From NCBI RefSeq assembly GCF_003254395.2, contig NC_037651.1:3596001-3660000 (forward strand): a stretch of 64,000 nucleotides of DNA, read 5' to 3'. Position 1 is the first letter of the stretch; each line of letters starts with the position of its first letter. The DNA is from Apis mellifera (taxonomy: Eukaryota; Arthropoda; Insecta; Hymenoptera; Apidae). Below are positions 58,644 through 64,000 of the stretch, piece after piece. The position numbers were made by a program, and so were the translations under genes. The notes under the pieces are model-generated. The model was not told the DNA's origin, made no database searches, and saw only the letters and a program-made list of their open reading frames with translations.

Positions 58644-58674
58644 CTGCGAGATAAACAGAAGATGCGGGTGTAAG
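58644..58674 (-). other. 3' splice acceptor and branch-point region of the dpr exon
   Basis: Read on the minus strand, a pyrimidine-rich stretch (cttctgtttatctcgcag) ends in AG directly before the Val-Ser-Trp codons. A CTTAC word at 58670-58674, about 27 nt upstream, fits the usual branch-point spacing. The intron upstream is phase 0. Confidence 0.85.
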
Positions 58675-61600
58675 CCGGCGATACTTCATCTCGGAAGGAG
58701 GAGGGGTTGGGCAGCTGCGGCGGCTCTTCACCGATGATGGATGAATCTTCGGAGGGGGAGCGAGTTGGATTTGGGGTGAAACGAGGTTGGAAATGGTTGG
58801 AACAGCGATTTGATTTAAGAAAAATATAATTCTATCAAAAGTTAACCAAGATGTGTTTATTATTTTACTTGAAAATAGATCAAGTTTAATTTGATTAAGG
58901 ATTTTATAGGGAAATGTTGAGATTTCTTGTTACTTGTTGTAGACACCATGGATATATTTTTTTGGAAATTGGAATGCGAGTTTCACGTTTCTTATTTTTG
59001 ATTTTTGCAGATCGAGATGTTTTCATGTTATATGGAGAATGATATTTTGGAGAGGGGGAAAAATAAATTCAATATTCCACTTCAATTATTCACACCACTA
59101 TGCATTGCTAGGTGCGCACTTTCTTTCAATGGGTTTCTCCGTTTCGATAATAAAGGAAAACTTTATTTTGTATTCCATATTTCCTCCTTTTTATATTTCT
59201 AATCAAGCAGACGAGAACTTTGGAAACTTTTAAATAGAAAATCCTTATTTACATCTTTTCATCGATACATGAAATACGCTTACGTTCGACAGTTTTCTAC
59301 GAATTCGTGATTTTATAATTTTCTTATATTCAAAGTTTCTCGAGTCTTGTGGAATAAAACGCGAAACATGTCTCTTTTCATTCGAAAAAATTCTTTATCT
59401 CTTCTTCTCCTTATTAGCATCAATCATCTCCCTTTCATTAACACGAGATAATACGATTCAATTTCATTTAAAAGAAAAACAAAAATTCCCAAGACGCAAT
59501 TCCCTTTAAGATAATCGGCGAAAATTTATTTTCCACGGTGACGAACTTGCGCGTGGCAATTAATAAAATAAATTGTTGCTCGCGCCGGATTACACGTCAC
59601 AGAATTTTCCTACACAGGAAACCGTGTCTAACCACCAACTTGGCCGGAGGATCGTTTCATAATTAATTTCGCGACTACACTTTCTCGCGATACGGGAGAT
59701 GCAATTAAAAGCATTTCAGACAGATTCCTCGGCAACAAGTTTTTCCACGATAATTACACCAGGGCGAGAATTAACAACGATATTGTAAATAATTAAAACG
59801 ATTTGATATCACTCGTTAATTAAGCATTCTCGATAATATTCTCTCTCGACTATGACAAGTTCGAGGAATTCGCAACGATACAATCGTAAAAAAAAAAATC
59901 AGACACGCATTGTCACTTTGTGAAACATGTTTTCTTTTCCTGAACACTTAATTCGTTATAATCATCTTTGATTATTGGTACACGCCTTCTTTGCATCAGC
60001 ATCGAAATAGTCTCATCCACGAGCAGAAATGAATAAAATTTCATTCTGTTAATTCTTCTTTATCTATCTAATTTTCTCTTTTTTTTAAACTTATCGATTC
60101 TTAGAGTTCGTTGATTAAAAATAAGAATTTCGATGCCCTCGTTCTTTTTTCAATTTCTGTAAGAATTGAGAATTTACATTAGAATGGTTAAAAGTTATAG
60201 TCGAGAATATTCCAATATAATTATAATTAAAACTTTGTATCATCGATACAATTACAATATCGCGAAAAAAGATATAATTCTATTCAAATTTTCGATCGTG
60301 AATTGCGATTCGAGGAAGAATAATTTTAGAAAAAAAAAAAAAAAATATTTAAAGCTCCTCTCCCTTCCCCTACCTCGGAATATCCATCGATATTCGACAC
60401 CGCTCGTTTCCATCCGTTGGAATCGAGGCGCGTCAGCCGGTGGTGGCTTTAATGCGCCGCGCGAGGCTTGTTTCCCGTCGAATATGCATAATGCAGCAGG
60501 AAGTCGTGTAACACGTACGAAACAACGTGTAACCGAAAGGCGCGAATAACCGACGTCACGAGGTTAATAATTACCATCCGAATAGATTTCTCTCGTCTCT
60601 CGACTCTGCAGCCAAAGGTAATTCGCCGTTTCTAATCGAACGATCGATCTCCTCCCTCCCTCTCTCTCATGCAACCGGCACCTGTTCCCCGTTTAAGCTT
60701 ATCAAAAGGATTACAGAATCAAGCGCGCCCCTCCCTCCCTCCGTTCCGTCGATTTCGTTCGCAGAAACTGTTCGAAACTCGTTTCGTTGCACGAGTTAAG
60801 TTTCCCCGTATCCTAGTTGCGTTATGTTGTTAATGTGCCGCATAGGGATAACGAAACTGGAGTATTTGCGTTTTGCAAGCTCGAGTTTGGTGTTGATTAA
60901 AGGCCTTTTTGTTAAAGGGGATTTCAGTTGGGAAATTTTTAACGAGATTTTATATTGGAAAAGTGTTCCTCTTAAGAGAAGTGGATTATTATTTTGTATA
61001 AGAAATAGAGTAATTAGAGTATGTTTCTTGAATATAGAATTGAGATTTTTCCTTGCTGTTCACATTATAATTAAAATCTAGTTTGGGGTTTGTGTGTGAT
61101 GTGCTTGGTGAGTTTCGAAGAGGCATTCGATTTTACGCTCTTTTATGATGTCTCCGCAGAATACTTGTTCCAACAGAAGTTCATTCGTACTTGGAGGAAA
61201 TTTTCTCGCGTTCGCAGGAATTCTCTCGCAGGGATCGTATCATATCGTTCATATTGGATATGGAATATTTCAAGGCGTGTATCTGAATCTTTGAACGCTT
61301 TTGAAATTCAATTATATCCGTTTCAACATGGGATCGGACATGAATCAAACAGGTGTAACAAGTTTGCAAGGAAAAGCACAATGTTCCATTGTTTAAAAAT
61401 ATTCGTCCATTGTTATGTTAAAAGATTATTATATAAACCGATGTAAATTCATCAAAAAAAATATTTGTCGATACGCAAGTTACGTTTTTCTTTTTTCTTA
61501 TTTTTTTTTCAATCAAACGAAACGAATCCATTCAATTTCCAAATAAAAATTACATTCCTTCCAATATATATATATCGACATACAGCACATTACACTGCAA

Positions 61601-61849
61601 ATATACACCTCCCACTAACTGTATTATCGTCATCGAATCTTATTAGGAAGTCGAATTAATTCGAGTAATTCGTGGCGTCCTTCGGATAATATCGAATATT
61701 GACTATTAGTCATACCTCGTCACATCTTGTATCAGAGAGAGAGAATAAAGAGATCGTAACGCGTTTGAAGTTAGACTGGATACAAAGTATTATTTTATGG
61801 TTTATCAACGATGATCGTTATTGATTCCATATCACTCTCATCGCCATCT

Positions 61850-62070
61850 CATAGCCACAGGGGTGAATGTCACAGTTACACGTAGCATGGCATCGATTAA
61901 TACGTTTACCAGGATGATTATTGGCAATGCCTGTTAGGCATTAGTAAAGCAATGTCCACACTGTGCTTCCATCAAAGGGGAGATTGAACATCGCCGGTTT
62001 AATAGAAATGTTTTATGTAATTAGATACGATTCTTGATACGCTTGTACGCAGTGCTAATTAACGTCAAGT
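61850..62070. other. Constrained-looking segment with a small palindrome
   Basis: Complex, non-repetitive sequence in the upstream intron. It contains AATGCCT (61926-61932), GTT, AGGCATT (61936-61942), a perfect 7-bp-arm inverted repeat, and several ATTA/TAAT words. There is no frame. It is a candidate intronic regulatory element. Confidence 0.3.
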
Positions 62071-62647
62071 ACGTATAACACGTGATATAAATATATTTTT
62101 TATACAAAAAGAAATTTCGATCGTGAAATATTTTTATACGATCGAGAAGGAAGGAATCGAATTAAGGGATTTTTCTCTTTAAATTTTGTACTCCATTTTT
62201 TTGAGATCTCGTAAAAAAGAGTTGAATTAAATTTTGAATTAATAGCTTTTCAATTTTTTATTTCTATCACATCACTTTTGCTAAAATTGATATTAACTTT
62301 TATTCGAATAGAAAGATTTTGATCAAAACGTTTCTACAAATTCTGAAAAATTGTTTAAATATTCTGCTTTACATAATTAAACATTTTTCCACGATTCATT
62401 ACGAAATATACGAAGCTTTCCTCGGATTTAAAATAATAGCAAGTTGGGAAAACAATTTATAGAAATCTAAATCGTCGTACAACTCGTAAATATAACGGGA
62501 TATTTATACATCTGACAAAAAGAGTATAATTTTATATTTACTTTCAATTCTTCCATTGAATCGTGTCGAAACAATTCGATCCACACGTGTAAAAAACCGA
62601 CCAACTCCGACTTAATCCTCTTACGTGAAGGGATAAAAGGAAACAGG

Positions 62648-62672
62648 GAGAGAGAAAGAGAGAGAGAGAGAG
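62648..62672. repeat. Imperfect (AG)n microsatellite
   Basis: A short AG-dinucleotide run interrupted by AA. Confidence 0.85.
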
Positions 62673-64000
62673 AAAGAAGGAGGATTGAATTTTGTCAAAA
62701 TGCTCACGCTCGGTTCACGTGACAGATCAGGATATTTGGAGAGATCGATCCTCGTCAATTTCAAATGAACGTCGATTCGGATATTTCAACGCCACCCAAC
62801 GAGATGATGAAGCGCTCGTCGATATCGTTGTAAACAATGTCCAAATTGCACGCAAAATTTGACAGCCGTTTATCGAGGAAAGAAGAAAGGGAGATATATA
62901 TCGGGCAATCGTCCATCCGTTTTAACTCGGCCAGAGAATCGAGCGCCACTCGTCTAAGGAAATTTATTGCGACGATAAATAAACTATGTTTAAAGGGGAA
63001 TCGATGATGGAAACCGTCGTGAAAGGCTAGAGATCGACGCGTGTTTTATCGAGTTGAACATGTAGGTCATAGATGCATTATAATAATAATAAATTTCGTT
63101 CGTAAAGATCCGTGTAAAACATTTTTTAACTCAAGCTTGGACGAGCTTTCGAATTATATATTTTGCACGAGTTTTATACGAGCTGGGATGCAAGGAATTC
63201 AGATTAAATATTTTCCAAGAAAAATCTACAAGTACCATTAATTAATAGTAAAATTGGAAAAAGATTGTATGACATAATTGATAAAATAATAATATAATTT
63301 TCAACGGTTAATGATAATAAAAAGTTGGAAAATTATTCGATGAAATTAGATTGAAATTGGAACGATGTTTATTCTCGCAAGAAATTTTTTCTCCTTTCGC
63401 GCCTTTTTTTTTCGCCGTCCGCTTGATTCGATTTAAAATTATAATCGGATTAAATTTGCCGCGCTGTATACGTATCTGTAATTTAATTACACGTCCTTTG
63501 AGGTTTATTTTACATGCAAGGTATTTGTTTAATACATGTAATTAGCGACGCGAGCGCTCAGATTTTGTGGTATTCCATTATCCAATTATAGAACAGAATT
63601 ACAAGCGACAAAATATGTTTTTATAAAGGCCGTAAAATAGATGGTTTTCGCGCGATAAAACGAAACAAAAATCCTGGAACAAATCTGATTTATTAGCACG
63701 GGTATAATAATAATAATAACGTACATTTCAAAATTATTACCTCCGATTCTCCATCGCCATTTTTCTCATCATATCAATATCAAAACACGAATCCTTCTGT
63801 ATACGATCTTTCTTGCTCTTTTTCCAAAAAAAAAAAACTTTATACACGTACATAAAATCAAAATCTGTCATTTCATATATTCCTATCCTATGATTAATAC
63901 TTTTCGCTATTTTTTCCCCCTTTTTCTCCGAGACTTCATAAAATCAAAACCTGTTATTTCATATTCCTCCTATACATTAATACCTTTCACTATTTTTTCC

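Larger units (their letters stand above)
58675..64000 (-). other. Upstream intron/flank of the dpr exon
   Basis: No exon could be recognised here. In particular I found no N-terminal half of Ig domain 1 with its strand-B Cys and a donor. The sequence is AT-rich with a GC/CpG-rich patch at 60380-60790 (pyrimidine-rich ccctccctc runs), an AG microsatellite near 62650 and a constrained-looking segment at 61850-62070. The stretch 60840-61130 is G-rich over C on the plus strand. Confidence 0.5.

Noticed and set aside
62761..62949. Minus-strand 62-codon frame upstream of the dpr exon, tested as the missing N-terminal Ig half
   Set aside because: It contains a Cys but lacks the strand-B pattern, a following donor in the correct phase and any Ig-like spacing.

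Overview
The window looks like about 64 kb of one AT-rich insect locus, almost all of it intron or flanking DNA. The only protein-coding segment I can support is a single 211-bp exon on the minus strand (58433-58643). It encodes the C-terminal half of the first immunoglobulin domain of a Dpr (defective proboscis extension response) cell-surface protein. The exon has the strand-C Trp, a DSGVYEC strand-F motif and a clean acceptor and donor. Dpr genes are insect/arthropod neuronal recognition genes with very long introns, so a lone exon in 64 kb is what such a gene would show. An AT-rich background, GC-rich patches full of CpG, and abundant (AG)n and (AT)n microsatellites all fit a hymenopteran such as a honeybee (Apis). 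I infer that from composition and cannot prove the species.

Layout: 1-58423 would be intron(s), and possibly further downstream sequence, 3' of the exon in the sense of the minus-strand gene. 58675-64000 would be the upstream intron. I see no second Ig-domain exon, no signal-peptide exon, no tRNA or rRNA, and no transposase or reverse transcriptase. The many short open frames are chance frames, often running through low-complexity DNA.

What fills the non-coding DNA is a series of short tandem arrays with no recognisable mobile-element ancestry: a 182/161-bp array (14.5 kb), a 68-bp array with a 136-bp higher-order period (19.1 kb), a 92-164-bp array with TAATTA clusters (25.4 kb), a 202-bp array with five regularly spaced ETS-type ACCGGAAG words (44.3 kb), an array of about 190 bp with a perfect palindrome in each unit (46.1 kb), a 108-bp duplicate (48.9 kb), an array of about 140-184 bp (49.7 kb) and one of about 203 bp (56.9 kb). 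Long pure microsatellites include (AT)57, (AG)42 and (AT)30.

Between these are GC/CpG-rich islands (notably 45.6-46.08 kb) and segments with a constrained look (38.6, 47.5, 50.8 and 61.9 kb) that could be enhancers, alternative promoters or conserved non-coding elements. A CTCF-like word lies at 44149-44163, between two inverted copies of the 202-bp repeat core. Strand composition switches in patches, for example about 38 G against 129 C in 9841-10560 and about 80 G against 28 C in 18121-18540.
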